From an uncultured Clostridia bacterium (lineage in GTDB: Bacteria > Bacillota > Clostridia > Lachnospirales > CAG-274): 31,227 nucleotides of DNA. Below, one piece after another: positions 1 to 8,603 of the stretch; positions within the stretch are counted from its first letter, which is position 1; the number at the start of each line of letters is the position of its first letter. The notes under the pieces were generated by a model. It did not search any database. It was given only the letters and a program-made list of their open reading frames with translations, and was not told where the DNA came from. Location of the stretch: positions 1 through 31,227 of the forward strand of contig CAJTVH010000027.1 of NCBI GenBank assembly GCA_910579745.1. The letters are read 5' to 3'. Made by a program: the position numbers and the translations under genes.

Positions 1-2242
1 TAATAAGAATACGACCGTTTTCATCTGTTACATATTCGCTTGTGGTTTTGTTTTCAGTTTGAGTAATGCGGAATTTAGCGCCCTTTAAGGGTTCTTTAGT
101 TTCCTCGTCAATTTTAAGGATTTCAAGGCTTGGTTTTGCTTTGTTTGTGAATACAAGTGTTTTGCACTTTCCCCACTCAAGCTGTATATCCTTGTGTGTT
201 GTATCAAGCAAATATCCATCGGGACTTTCAAACTCCCATACAGTATAAACAGATTCTTCAAGGTCGGTTATAGTAACCGTTCCCGAATCATCGGTTATAT
301 ATTCGCTTACTGTTTCACCGTCAGCCTTTTTTACATAAAACTTAGCGCCTTTAAGTGGTTTATTTGTTTGTGAGTCAACTTTCATTATTTGAAGTGAGGG
401 ACGTTTTCGGTTATCAAATTTAACTTCTGTAACTTTATTTTCTTCAAGCTTAACATCTTTGCTTTCTGTTGTGATTAAATATCCCGGAGGTGCGGCAATT
501 TCTGTTACTGTATACCAGCCAGGCTCTAAATTCTCAATTTTGATTGTACCATCTTTGCCTGTAATGCCCTCATATACAATACTTCCATCTTTTTTCTTTA
601 CTGAAAATTCTGCTTTTTCAAGAGGAAAACCTGTACCCTCGTCAAATTTCTTTATCAAGAGTCCGGGTTTGGCTTTATTTTTCAGAGTAATAGCTGCGGT
701 CTTTCCACTCTCAATTTTTATAGTGTGAGGAGTATTATCAAGTATATATCCGCTTGGTGCTGTAATTTCTGTTACTGTATAAGTTCCCTCCGGCAAGTTA
801 GGAACTTTAGCCATTCCCATAGTGTCAGTAGTAACATCTTGAAATTTATTTCCTCCGTCTAAAGCGACACGTATAGTAGCTTTAGCAAGTTTTTCGCCTG
901 TATCGGCATCAACTTTTGTAATAGTAAGGTCTGTATTAGGTTTATTGGTAAATGTTAAAACCGCCTGAGTATCTTTTTTAACAACAATATCTTTGTGGCT
1001 GTTTTTGTCAATTTGATAACCGTAGGGCGGTTCTATCTCATCAACATAATAAGCGCCTATATTTTCAAGAGCAACCGTTACTTGTCCGTTTCCGTCAGTG
1101 ATATACTCTCCTATAACGCCGCCGTCAGCGTCTGTAACTTTAAATACAGCTCCGGCAAGTCCCTTTGATGTTCCTGTTTCAACTTTAACAATTTTTAATG
1201 TTCCGGGTGTGGACGGAGTAGGTGTAGGAGTGGGCGTTGGTGTAGGAGTGCTTGGTGTAGTTTCAGATTCTGTTTCTACTTCTGTGTTTGGTTCTGTTGT
1301 TGGTTCAGGTACTCCAACTACTTCTTCATAGGTTACAGTTGCTTTTATACTGCCACCGATAGGTTTTTTCGTTGTAACAACATAATCTTGTGTAGCTTGA
1401 TTAAGAGAACTGCCGTATAAAATTACTTTTGCATTGCTGTCTGCATTTATATTTATATTAAAATTACCTTTTCTTTCAATGTTTGTTTTAGGTATCAAAA
1501 TTTTAAATTTTTCACCTTGATTAAAAGATGTTTTATCGTTATTTTGTTCATCAGTAATTTTTGTTCCTGCTGGCGCTATACTATCCAAAGAAACTGTATA
1601 ATTACCCGTTGAAGTTACTGTAAATGTTTGTGATAAATAATTATTCTCTTTAATATCCGGTTCTGCGGTTTCTGATGATGGAGTAGCTGTAACATTACCA
1701 GCTTTTGGAATTTCCGAAGTAGCCATTCCTGCCTGATAAATTGATTTCATAGCATTATAAACGTGCTGATTATTTTCACCGTTAGGCGACCAATCATTTA
1801 TATTATTATAATGACTGTACATTATACACCATAATGCCATTTTTGTAGCATAATAAGCCTCATAATCAGACTTTAAACCTAATTGCTCAGCAGTTTTATA
1901 TGGATAGCCATTCATTACACAACCCCAAGCTTTGGCAGATTGAATAGAGGTATCAGCATTTACATCATAACTTTTAGAATCGCTTTCCTCAACTCCGGGT
2001 TTATTAGGATTTATACAATAAGCAGGCATTTCCGTACCGTCTTTATCTTTATAAAGAACCATAGCCGGAGCAAAATCCTCGTGAAGTTCTCCACGCCATT
2101 TTAAGAGCTGTGTTCCTGTGCCTTTAGCGTATAAATGCACTTTCGACGATGTTTCTTGTTCTGTTCCTGCCGCATAAGCTATTGGTATATTTGTAAATAC
2201 CATAATGAGCATAAGAACCATAGATAAAATTCTTTTTGACAT
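1..2242 (-). CDS. Cna-B repeat surface adhesin with thioester-type N-terminal domain (3' end off the window)
   Basis: Secreted cell-wall protein, probably a mating-pair or host adhesin displayed by the neighbouring sortase. About 747 codons are visible and the frame is still open at the left edge, so the sorting signal is not seen. It starts at ATG 2242 behind AAAGGAAG. In order: signal peptide (about residues 1-25); a region resembling the Cys-Gln thioester (TQXA) domain, with Cys76 in YCINP and the second motif at 131-138; a beta-rich stretch; a Thr/Pro-rich linker (alternating TP); then four full Cna-B/SpaA-like repeats of about 88 residues and part of a fifth. The repeats begin LxIxKxD, carry TEIxAPxGY and end FTNK, which fits Lys-Asn isopeptide domains with a catalytic Glu. 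Oddity: the thioester motif reads ATKMALW, with Lys where Gln is expected. The family call is firm; the ligand is unknown. Confidence 0.88.
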   Translation of the reverse strand, partial: MSKRILSMVLMLIMVFTNIPIAYAAGTEQETSSKVHLYAKGTGTQLLKWRGELHEDFAPAMVLYKDKDGTEMPAYCINPNKPGVEESDSKSYDVNADTSIQSAKAWGCVMNGYPYKTAEQLGLKSDYEAYYATKMALWCIMYSHYNNINDWSPNGENNQHVYNAMKSIYQAGMATSEIPKAGNVTATPSSETAEPDIKENNYLSQTFTVTSTGNYTVSLDSIAPAGTKITDEQNNDKTSFNQGEKFKILIPKTNIERKGNFNININADSNAKVILYGSSLNQATQDYVVTTKKPIGGSIKATVTYEEVVGVPEPTTEPNTEVETESETTPSTPTPTPTPTPTPSTPGTLKIVKVETGTSKGLAGAVFKVTDADGGVIGEYITDGNGQVTVALENIGAYYVDEIEPPYGYQIDKNSHKDIVVKKDTQAVLTFTNKPNTDLTITKVDADTGEKLAKATIRVALDGGNKFQDVTTDTMGMAKVPNLPEGTYTVTEITAPSGYILDNTPHTIKIESGKTAAITLKNKAKPGLLIKKFDEGTGFPLEKAEFSVKKKDGSIVYEGITGKDGTIKIENLEPGWYTVTEIAAPPGYLITTESKDVKLEENKVTEVKFDNRKRPSLQIMKVDSQTNKPLKGAKFYVKKADGETVSEYITDDSGTVTITDLEESVYTVWEFESPDGYLLDTTHKDIQLEWGKCKTLVFTNKAKPSLEILKIDEETKEPLKGAKFRITQTENKTTSEYVTDENGRILI

Positions 2243-2269
2243 ATAAATTCTTCCTTTCTTTCACATAAA

Positions 2270-2302
2270 AAAGCGGTTTCGTTAAATCTACGAAACCGCT
2301 TT
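2270..2302 (-). terminator. Intrinsic terminator after the CHAP hydrolase gene
   Basis: A perfect 13-bp inverted repeat (AAAGCGGTTTCGT and its complement) with a 7-nt loop is followed by six T on the minus strand and preceded by A/T runs, so it could work in both directions. It ends 28 nt upstream of the adhesin ATG, leaving no room for another promoter. The adhesin is therefore probably expressed by read-through from the promoter at 3496-3524. Confidence 0.82.
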
Positions 2303-2325
2303 AAAACAATAGTTACAATTATTTA

Positions 2326-3450
2326 TTATTTGTTTGCCGCAATATAGCCAGTAAGAACATTTGCTTGTGAGCTATTTTTAAAATCATCAAATGATATTTT
2401 TTGAACTACTCCGTCGTATCTTGGGTCAAATTTACCATCTCTTGAAGTGTTTGCTTCTGTAATATAAACATTAGTAGGAATGCCATTTGAATCTCTTTCA
2501 ACATACTCAACATAAACCATATGTCCAGATTTACTTAAATCTTTTGGACAAAATACTGCTATTGTATTGCTTTGAATATCATTTATGTCAGTAATTACAG
2601 TCAAATCATCGTGTTTAATAGCGTTTGTTAAGCATTCTTTTATTCCTCCTAATTGATATGAGTATAATTTAATATCGTGTACCTCATAAAATCTACATTC
2701 AGCATACCAAGCACATTGTCCTATATTTCCGTGTCTATAAGTATCCGTATATTTATTATTATCAAGATGATTAGGGTCGTTAGGGTCTTTTAAAATATTA
2801 CCAGGGGTATCTCCAACAACAGGCTTATTATCATCAGAATAAATAACAACAGACTTTTGTTCTGTTTCTTCTGTTACAATACTTGATGTAGTTTCCTCTG
2901 TGACAGTTTCAACAACATTTGGTGTAATTAGTGAATTATCTTCAACTTCTTTTTTAGTCGGAAGTTTATCTTTTGCCATAATCGTGATTGTCTTACTGTT
3001 TCCATTCCAGTCAACAGAACAACCCAACGCCTCGGATACGGCTCTAAGAGGAATATAAGTTTTTCCGTTTACAATTTGCGGAAGTACCTCAAAAGAAGTA
3101 TCATTTACAAAGCCATTACTTTCTGTAACATAATCATCAAGCATTACAATCATTCTGTTTTCTATTGTCTGAATGTTACACCGTACTCTGTTTTTGTTTG
3201 TTCTTCGTTCAGCGTTTATCTGTTTTCCCTCGGATTCCCAGCGAACTTCAAAACCTAATTTTTCAAATATTGCTCTAAAAGGTACTAACGTCCTGCCGTT
3301 TGATAAAAATGGTGTATCATCTGTTATAAGCTGTTCACCGTCAATAAAAATCTTAATCTGCTCATCGGCGTAAATGCTGTAAATATTGGTACTGCTGAAA
3401 ATTGTGGTACATAAGAGTAGTAAAGCTATAAAGTTCTTCATATTGAACAC
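2326..3450 (-). CDS. Secreted CHAP-domain peptidoglycan hydrolase with copper-amine-oxidase-N repeats
   Basis: A 374-residue exported protein. Residues 1-29 form a signal peptide. Two Cu_amine_oxidN1-like stalk domains follow (about 33-85 and 90-160), each with the NGRTLVPFRAIFEKLGF / GKTYIPLRAVSEALGC pattern; in Firmicutes these often serve as wall- or surface-associated modules. After a Thr/Glu-rich linker (about 165-215) comes a CHAP amidase/endopeptidase domain with the catalytic Cys in GQCAWYAE and the His in SGHMVYVEYV, then an ITEANTS segment as the likely third position. It starts at ATG 3450 behind GGAGGTG. The likely role is local peptidoglycan cleavage during conjugation or wall remodelling by the surface module. 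It has its own sigma-A promoter upstream and a terminator downstream. Domain calls are firm; the exact bond cut is not known. Confidence 0.85.
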   Translation of the reverse strand: MFNMKNFIALLLLCTTIFSSTNIYSIYADEQIKIFIDGEQLITDDTPFLSNGRTLVPFRAIFEKLGFEVRWESEGKQINAERRTNKNRVRCNIQTIENRMIVMLDDYVTESNGFVNDTSFEVLPQIVNGKTYIPLRAVSEALGCSVDWNGNSKTITIMAKDKLPTKKEVEDNSLITPNVVETVTEETTSSIVTEETEQKSVVIYSDDNKPVVGDTPGNILKDPNDPNHLDNNKYTDTYRHGNIGQCAWYAECRFYEVHDIKLYSYQLGGIKECLTNAIKHDDLTVITDINDIQSNTIAVFCPKDLSKSGHMVYVEYVERDSNGIPTNVYITEANTSRDGKFDPRYDGVVQKISFDDFKNSSQANVLTGYIAANK

Positions 3451-3495
3451 CTCCGCATTTAATAGTATATTTTTAATTATAAATACCCTAATTAT

Positions 3496-3524
3496 ACTAT
3501 ACTACAAAAGCAAACAGGTGTCAA
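3496..3524 (-). promoter_or_regulatory. Sigma-A promoter for the CHAP hydrolase (and probably the adhesin)
   Basis: On the minus strand a consensus TTGACA (3519-3524) and TATAGT (3496-3501) are separated by exactly 17 nt; an overlapping TATAAT lies 5 nt further on. It lies between the sortase stop (3551) and the CHAP start (3450), leaving a leader of about 40 nt. This is the best-matching promoter in the window. Confidence 0.82.
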
Positions 3525-3550
3525 CACTTTCTTACATTTTTGTCAAAATT

Positions 3551-4528
3551 TCATTTTATTTCTTCCGCTTGAACACTCCATCTAAGCGATGGTTTATTTT
3601 CAACACAGGTAATAAGTGTAAGAGTATTTTTATCAGTCCAGCCGAGGGAAGTATAATCAGTGTCTTTTATCTGCTCTTTGCTGACGATTTTGTAATTACG
3701 TACACCATATCTTGTGGTATAGGTTAGTTTATCACCAATCTGCAAATTCTTTACAAAACCAAAATACCCTGATGCTCCTCGGTTGTGTCCTGCCAATGCA
3801 ACATTATTATCCCAAGCGCTTGTACTCTCAAAGTGTCCGATTCCTTTTTTCATATTTTCCAGCGATTCGCCCTCGTAAACTTTAAGAGTTTTACTTATTT
3901 TAGGAATATTAAGTGTTCCGATACTTCCATCATCATACTTCCAAGCCACCGTATTTAAAACAGAGGTTGAGCCTGTTGTTGAAGTAGTAGCTGATATTGT
4001 TGCTGCGGGAAGAACAGTATCAGACAAAACAGAATCAGACACAATATTGCTTGTGGCACTTGTATTTACAGAGCCGCCGCCTAAGCCAACATTTGAGCCT
4101 GTTCCATAAGAAACCTTATCATTGTTATGATAAAGGCTTGACTGGTCTGTTGGTATTTCTCCCGAAAAAATACCATAAGACGGAGGAAAATGGGCAGCGT
4201 CCTTATTGCGTCTTATGTTTGTTGTTTCAGTATTTATTGGAACAATTTCATCGCTGCTTGTAGATTTCCCAAAAGTTGATTTTGTGTCTGCTCCGCTTGC
4301 AAATTGATAATTATTAGCTGCATACAAAGGTACGATGTTTATAAAACTTGAAACAAGCAAACACATAAGAAAAAGCTTATAAGCAGGTAAAAAAAATAAT
4401 TTTTCAAAAATATGAATACGCTTACGTGTCATTTTTCTTTGAAAAATAACACTATCACTTAATTCTTTTGAAAAATTATTTTTTTCTTTTAAATTATTCA
4501 GTTTTTCCATAACTAAAAATTTCTTCAT
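3551..4528 (-). CDS. Sortase (transpeptidase), membrane-anchored
   Basis: A 325-residue sortase that should join the surface protein's sorting signal to the wall. An N-terminal basic segment (1-45) is followed by one membrane segment (about 46-70) and a Ser/Thr-rich linker (about 75-195). The sortase beta-barrel follows, with His248 in LAGHNRG, the catalytic Cys308 in TLITC and Arg316 in SLRWSV. The subclass cannot be settled by eye; the pattern resembles class D or C. It starts at ATG 4528 behind AAAGGGG. It lies in a block with an exported anchored protein upstream and the CHAP and adhesin genes downstream, which supports a surface-display role. Oddity: DNA encoding residues about 8-43 is repeated in degenerate, non-coding form at 13250-13357. 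Confidence 0.9.
   Translation of the reverse strand: MKKFLVMEKLNNLKEKNNFSKELSDSVIFQRKMTRKRIHIFEKLFFLPAYKLFLMCLLVSSFINIVPLYAANNYQFASGADTKSTFGKSTSSDEIVPINTETTNIRRNKDAAHFPPSYGIFSGEIPTDQSSLYHNNDKVSYGTGSNVGLGGGSVNTSATSNIVSDSVLSDTVLPAATISATTSTTGSTSVLNTVAWKYDDGSIGTLNIPKISKTLKVYEGESLENMKKGIGHFESTSAWDNNVALAGHNRGASGYFGFVKNLQIGDKLTYTTRYGVRNYKIVSKEQIKDTDYTSLGWTDKNTLTLITCVENKPSLRWSVQAEEIK
4402..4508 (-). repeat. Dispersed repeat, copy A (inside the sortase 5' coding region)
   Basis: About 107 bp encoding the N-terminal cytoplasmic segment of the sortase (MEKLNNLKEKNNFSKE onward). It aligns over its full length, at roughly three-quarters identity by eye, with 13250-13357. Shared landmarks on the plus strand are AAATATGAAT, TTGAAAAATA and AAATTATTCAG, in the same order and spacing. 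Confidence 0.75.
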
Positions 4529-4543
4529 TTTTGATTCCCCTTT

Positions 4544-5563
4544 CTACTCGTCATCTTCTGATATTTGAGGGTATTCATCATCAATAATTGATTCGTTATA
4601 AGCATTATTTTCCCGCCTTTTAATTAAAAAAAGCACAATAAAGCCTATAATACCTCCCAAAACAGAAAACAATACAACAAAGAAAATAAATGTTCCCGAT
4701 GTTTTTTCGTTTTCTCCATCATCTCCTTTCACATTTTCGAAAGAAATTAAATCTTCCTCTATATAATCATTTACAGGCAATTTTTCATTAAATATTGCCG
4801 TATAAATGGTTTTGCCTTGTATGGCTTTTGAAATAGAACCCTTATATTCAGCCGTTACCGAATAGCCTGTTACAGCGGTTTTACTTACTGTTGCCGTATA
4901 AGTTGCGACTGCCGTATAAATTGACGGCAGTTCGTTATAATCAACAGATGATGAAGTATGCACTTTCCATTCAATTCCTGCAATATTCATTATTTTTCCG
5001 TTTTCGGTAATGGTCTTGGGAATAAGCGTAGAATCGTTGCTTGATAAACCGGGATATTCCCTAACAGATGATATAGTAAAATTATCAGTTTTTGTACCGC
5101 CTGTTTTGATTTTTATACTGCTTATGTCGAGATTTAAAATTCCCATATATCCATCATCAGATTTATACTCTATTGTTGGTGCAAGCTGCTTTACAATGGC
5201 ATTTACATCATTTGTGTCAGTGTTTAAAGAAACTGTTTTCGTATGCTCTTTTACGTCAATAGAAGAACTTTCTTTTTTTACAATATCTGATAATGTATAG
5301 GTCAAACTGCCTTGCTCAAAATCATCACAAGGTATATCTTCCGGCTTTTCATCTTCTGATAGTTCATAAGTTTTAATAACTTTTCTTGTGCCGTTTTCAT
5401 TTGATTCATAAACGCTTACGGGATAAAGTTTTGGCAATTTCTCTGTTGTTTGATTTTCATAAGCCGTTTCAGAAGTTAAGCTGTTTTCCTGTTCAGCAAA
5501 TATATCAGACGGCATATTTAAAGTCAAAACCAAAATAATTAAGAATGATGTAATATACTTCAT
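4544..5563 (-). CDS. Exported, C-terminally membrane-anchored protein of the surface module (unknown function)
   Basis: A 339-residue protein I do not recognise as a named family. It has a signal peptide (1-23), a long polar extracellular region with many Thr/Tyr beta-strand-like stretches (30-290), one membrane segment near 293-316 (IFFVVLFSVLGGIIGFIVLF), the positive stop KRRE and an acidic tail. This is a type I membrane topology. It starts at ATG 5563 behind GAGGGGGA. It lies 15 nt upstream of the sortase, so the two are probably cotranscribed. It may scaffold or feed the sortase/adhesin system. That role is inferred from position only. Confidence 0.7.
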   Translation of the reverse strand: MKYITSFLIILVLTLNMPSDIFAEQENSLTSETAYENQTTEKLPKLYPVSVYESNENGTRKVIKTYELSEDEKPEDIPCDDFEQGSLTYTLSDIVKKESSSIDVKEHTKTVSLNTDTNDVNAIVKQLAPTIEYKSDDGYMGILNLDISSIKIKTGGTKTDNFTISSVREYPGLSSNDSTLIPKTITENGKIMNIAGIEWKVHTSSSVDYNELPSIYTAVATYTATVSKTAVTGYSVTAEYKGSISKAIQGKTIYTAIFNEKLPVNDYIEEDLISFENVKGDDGENEKTSGTFIFFVVLFSVLGGIIGFIVLFLIKRRENNAYNESIIDDEYPQISEDDE

Positions 5564-5584
5564 TAATATATCCCCCTCAATTTT

Positions 5585-5947
5585 TTAGAAATCTACAAAA
5601 TCGTCAATGCCGTCCGACAATTTTTCTTTATCTTCTGTAATTTTGTTTTCCGCAAGCTGTGACTGAATGAAAATTTCATACATTTTATCGCTTAACTTCT
5701 TATGCTGATGAAGATGCAGAAGAGTATACCATTCTTTTAAAAAATCGCTTATTTCCTTATTTCTGAAAGAAATGTATGTTATATCCTCTTTCTTGGCAAG
5801 GCTGATATTGTTCTTTTGTGATTGACGTAGAATATATGTAATTACAGCATTTTCAGGACTTATGTCTTTAGCAATATCCTCCACTATACTCTGCTCAATC
5901 GTCTTTTCCTTTTTATCTTTTTTCTTTCCAAAACGCCAGAATGCCAT
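5585..5947 (-). CDS. Small basic/acidic cytoplasmic protein, unknown function
   Basis: About 120 residues, with no family recognised. I chose ATG 5947 (MAFWRFGKKK) because GGAGG lies 9 nt upstream; an upstream ATG at 5962 would place that ribosome site inside the gene. There is no membrane segment or signal. The N-terminus is Lys-rich, the middle is predicted helical (SPENAVITYILRQSQKNNIS and beyond) and the C-terminus is acidic (DGIDDFVDF). The gene sits 21 nt before the exported protein and after the Sel1 gene, within one run of minus-strand genes. It could be a cytoplasmic partner of the surface module. Confidence 0.6.
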   Translation of the reverse strand: MAFWRFGKKKDKKEKTIEQSIVEDIAKDISPENAVITYILRQSQKNNISLAKKEDITYISFRNKEISDFLKEWYTLLHLHQHKKLSDKMYEIFIQSQLAENKITEDKEKLSDGIDDFVDF

Positions 5948-5979
5948 TGTTAAAACCTCCAACCTTTGTTAAATTTTAG

Positions 5980-6007
5980 AAATACCGAATGAAATTGGTC
6001 GGTATTT
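5980..6007 (-). terminator. Intergenic hairpin after the Sel1-repeat gene (weak terminator or processing site)
   Basis: A perfect 9-bp inverted repeat AAATACCGA/TCGGTATTT with a 10-nt loop lies just after the Sel1 stop codon. The T-run on the minus strand is poor, so partial termination or mRNA-end protection is as likely as full termination. The next start codon is 33 nt downstream. Confidence 0.5.
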
Positions 6008-6011
6008 CCTG

Positions 6012-7256
6012 TTATAAAGCCAATGTATCTTTTTTCTTTTCGGAAACGGCTTTCTCTTTATTCTCCTGTGCTTTTTCATTTTCTTTATTCTCCTTATTTT
6101 CAGAAACTTTTTTGCTTAAATCAAACTTTTCCGAAAGAGTTGGTTTTTTCTTTTCCTGACCCTTATTGTCATTATCGGAAAGAGTAATGTCGCTGTGTTT
6201 TTGAGGATTAAGTTTTTCAGAAAGTTCGTTAAATTTTTCCAAAGCCTTTGTATCACCAAAATCGGCAGCTTTTCTGTAATAATCCATTGCCGCCCTGAAA
6301 TTCTGCTTTACGCCTATGCCGTTCATCAGACAGTCGGCGGCATTTTTCAAACCGTCAAGATTACCTTTGTCAGCCGCCTGCTTATATAAATCAAATGCTT
6401 TTTTGTCACTTTTTGAAACTCCGTTGCCGACAGCGTAACAATCCGCAAGATTAACCATTGCAAAATCATCGCCGTATTTTACAGCTTTTTCAAAATACTT
6501 TACAGCCTGTTTTATGTTTTGTTTAACTCCGTCACCGATAAGATAACAAACCGCAAGATTGTTAAGAGCATAGGAATCATTTTTTTCAGCCGCTTTTTCG
6601 TATAGCGTGATAATTTTATTTTTTTCAGCAGACTGCTGGTTTTCAAGGGTTATAGCAAGGTTTCGCTGTGCCGCTGTATGGTCTTGTTCCGCCGCTGAAT
6701 TAAGATATTCAATAGCTTTTTTCTCGTCTATAACAACATTCATTCCTGTCAAATAGCAAACGCCCAGCATATTCTGGGCGTTTGCGTTATTCTCGTCTGC
6801 TAATCTGTGCAGGGTTTCCATAATATCGGAATTGTTTTCTTTGCTGATTATCTCAGACGTAAAGTATTTATCCATAGTTCCGCTGTCAATATCGTTTATA
6901 ATATCTGTATTTGTCTGCATTATATCGGAATATTTCTGTGTTTTTACAGCTTTAAGCGTTGTTTCTTCCATAGTTTTTTGTTTTTTGAGTGTTTCGTCAT
7001 CAATATCCGGCTTGTTTTTTGTTTGTACTTCATTTTCAGGCAGTCTGTTTTCCTGCATTTCATTTGTTTGAATTTTATTTCCTTTAGGTTTAGGATTGTT
7101 GATTTTCTCAAAGTCCGAATATGTAAATTCTTTATCAAAATTTACATTTCCCTTTAATTCAACTTTAGGAATATTTTCTGTCAATTTGTTAAGCGTTTCT
7201 TTTTTTACATCATTAGAATTGCTTTTTGTACGCTTGTTTTTTCGTCTTTTCGCCAT
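6012..7256 (-). CDS. Sel1-like (SLR/TPR) repeat protein
   Basis: A 414-residue soluble protein. Residues 1-155 are polar and Lys/Asn-rich, starting with a very basic MAKRRKNKRTK. Residues about 155-340 hold about five Sel1-type helical repeats, with landmarks NAQNMLGVCYLTG, AIEYLNSAAEQ, ALNNLAVCYLIGDG, AVKYFEKAVKYG, MVNLADCYAVGNG and AFDLYKQAADKG. The tail is low-complexity Lys/Glu/Asn. Sel1 arrays bind proteins, so it is probably an adaptor; the partner is unknown. It starts at ATG 7256 with a GGAGGG site lying inside the end of the upstream cytosine methylase (stop at 7260), suggesting translational coupling. Confidence 0.82.
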   Translation of the reverse strand: MAKRRKNKRTKSNSNDVKKETLNKLTENIPKVELKGNVNFDKEFTYSDFEKINNPKPKGNKIQTNEMQENRLPENEVQTKNKPDIDDETLKKQKTMEETTLKAVKTQKYSDIMQTNTDIINDIDSGTMDKYFTSEIISKENNSDIMETLHRLADENNANAQNMLGVCYLTGMNVVIDEKKAIEYLNSAAEQDHTAAQRNLAITLENQQSAEKNKIITLYEKAAEKNDSYALNNLAVCYLIGDGVKQNIKQAVKYFEKAVKYGDDFAMVNLADCYAVGNGVSKSDKKAFDLYKQAADKGNLDGLKNAADCLMNGIGVKQNFRAAMDYYRKAADFGDTKALEKFNELSEKLNPQKHSDITLSDNDNKGQEKKKPTLSEKFDLSKKVSENKENKENEKAQENKEKAVSEKKKDTLAL

Positions 7257-7259
7257 ACT

Positions 7260-8381
7260 TTAATGTCCCTCCTGTTCTGCTATTTTTTTGCCGATTGCGT
7301 AAACTACATTTACAGTAACAGCGTTTCCTGCTTGCTTATAAAGCTGTGAATCTGAATTTACGGCTCTTGCTTTTTCAAACAAATCATCACTAAACCCTTG
7401 TAAACGAAAACATTCCCGAGGCGTTAATTTTCTTATTCGTACATTATTTTTGTCTTTTATTTTTTCATTAACGGTTATAGACGTTACTGTATCGTGATTG
7501 TCCATAACTGCGAATGAAATTCCGATAGGTGATACAATTCTTCCGTCACTGTGTCCGCTCAGTGTATGATTGCCGATAACATTTATTTTATTTATTTCAA
7601 GAACGGCTGAATTTGCGGCTGTACGGTTTACAAATCCGGCATTATATCTTGCTGTAATACAACGTGCGGTATCTGTAATTTTTGGTTTTATTGTAGATTG
7701 GTCTATAAGATAAAGACCTGTTTTTGCACCGTAACCGCCGCCGTTACTTCCAAGTGTAACAGAAACACCGTTGGTATCATAAACACGATAACCTTGGCTG
7801 CCACCTATAATTTGGCTAAGAGCTGCGCCGTTTTCTCCGGTGACAGGTAATATTTTTCGTCTGCCTCTGTTTCTAAGATGTCCAACAGTATACACACGTT
7901 CTCTGTTTTGAGGGACTCCGTAATCTTTTGAGTTGAACACCTGCCATTGCAAATCGTACCCGCTTTCGTCCAGTTCACAGAGATATTCGAGGAAATCCCA
8001 TCCTTTATTGCTTGACAAAAGACCTTTAACATTTTCGAGGATAATCCATTCGGGTTTATCTTTTTCTTTTTTGCCTTTGAGGAGATTAACGAAGTCAAAA
8101 AAGAGATTGCTTCGTCCTCCGTGTAAGCCGTTTCTTTTCCCTGCAATGCTGACTGCCTGACAAGGACTTCCCGCACACCATAAATCTGCTTTTGGAATAT
8201 TTTCCGCTTTGACTGCTGTGATATCATTTGCGTACCACTCTCCTTTTGTATCATACATAGCCGTATAGGATTTTACGGCAAACTTATCTTTTTCGCAGAA
8301 TCCTATACATTTCATTCCAGCTTTTTCAAGTCCGAGTCTGAAACCGCCTATTCCTGCAAAAAAATCAATGAACTTAAGCAT
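7260..8381 (-). CDS. DNA (cytosine-5) methyltransferase (orphan)
   Basis: A 373-residue C5-cytosine DNA methylase that transfers methyl from S-adenosylmethionine to C5 of cytosine in a specific site. Visible motifs: I (FIDFFAGIGGFRLGLE, 4-19); IV with the catalytic Cys74 in GSPCQAVS; VI (ILENVKG); VIII (QNRERVYTVG); a target-recognition region of roughly 180-315; IX (RKLTPRECFRLQGF); and X (QAGNAVTVNVV). All key residues are present and the length suits a single-chain enzyme. It starts at ATG 8381 behind AAGGAG. No restriction endonuclease is nearby, so it most likely shields the element from restriction in a new host. Confidence 0.95.
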   Translation of the reverse strand: MLKFIDFFAGIGGFRLGLEKAGMKCIGFCEKDKFAVKSYTAMYDTKGEWYANDITAVKAENIPKADLWCAGSPCQAVSIAGKRNGLHGGRSNLFFDFVNLLKGKKEKDKPEWIILENVKGLLSSNKGWDFLEYLCELDESGYDLQWQVFNSKDYGVPQNRERVYTVGHLRNRGRRKILPVTGENGAALSQIIGGSQGYRVYDTNGVSVTLGSNGGGYGAKTGLYLIDQSTIKPKITDTARCITARYNAGFVNRTAANSAVLEINKINVIGNHTLSGHSDGRIVSPIGISFAVMDNHDTVTSITVNEKIKDKNNVRIRKLTPRECFRLQGFSDDLFEKARAVNSDSQLYKQAGNAVTVNVVYAIGKKIAEQEGH

Positions 8382-8494
8382 TTGTTTCTATTCTCCTTTG
8401 CGGGAAAATTTTTGTCTGTACTTATTAAAAGTGCGCAAAAGAAAAATATAATTAAAAATTCAGTCAAACCAACTGTAATTAAAATTATTTTCAT
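8348..8494 (-). CDS. Possible small hydrophobic protein overlapping the methylase start
   Basis: A 48-codon frame starts at ATG 8494, with GAGGG about 8 nt upstream. It has one hydrophobic segment (MKIILITVGLTEFLIIFFF...) and ends inside the methylase gene in another frame. A nearer upstream ATG at 8499 stops after two codons. It could be a small membrane protein, or only a leader that couples translation to the methylase. No family is recognised. Confidence 0.35.
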   Translation of the reverse strand: MKIILITVGLTEFLIIFFFCALLISTDKNFPAKENRNKCLSSLIFLQE

Positions 8495-8508
8495 TTCATA
8501 ATTCCCTC

Positions 8509-8601
8509 TTAAATTTTTTTATTTTTTCTTGATGAAACAATGCGGAAAACAAATGTAAATACCGCAATAATTAATCCCGTAAAAATAATAATTTTTTTCA
8601 T
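8509..8601 (-). CDS. Small single-pass membrane protein (30 residues)
   Basis: It starts at ATG 8601 behind GGAGTG, which lies inside the end of topB (stop 8604). The 30-residue product is MKK followed by a hydrophobic segment (IIIFTGLIIAVFTFVF), then RIVSSRKNKKI. This fits a membrane miniprotein with a basic cytoplasmic tail. Tight spacing after topB and a good ribosome site support translation. Function unknown. Confidence 0.5.
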   Translation of the reverse strand: MKKIIIFTGLIIAVFTFVFRIVSSRKNKKI

Positions 8602-8603
8602 TT

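Noticed and set aside
1098..1331. Plus-strand frame with a Gly-Val repeat
   Set aside because: It is the antisense of the Thr-Pro linker of the adhesin on the minus strand, with no ribosome site.
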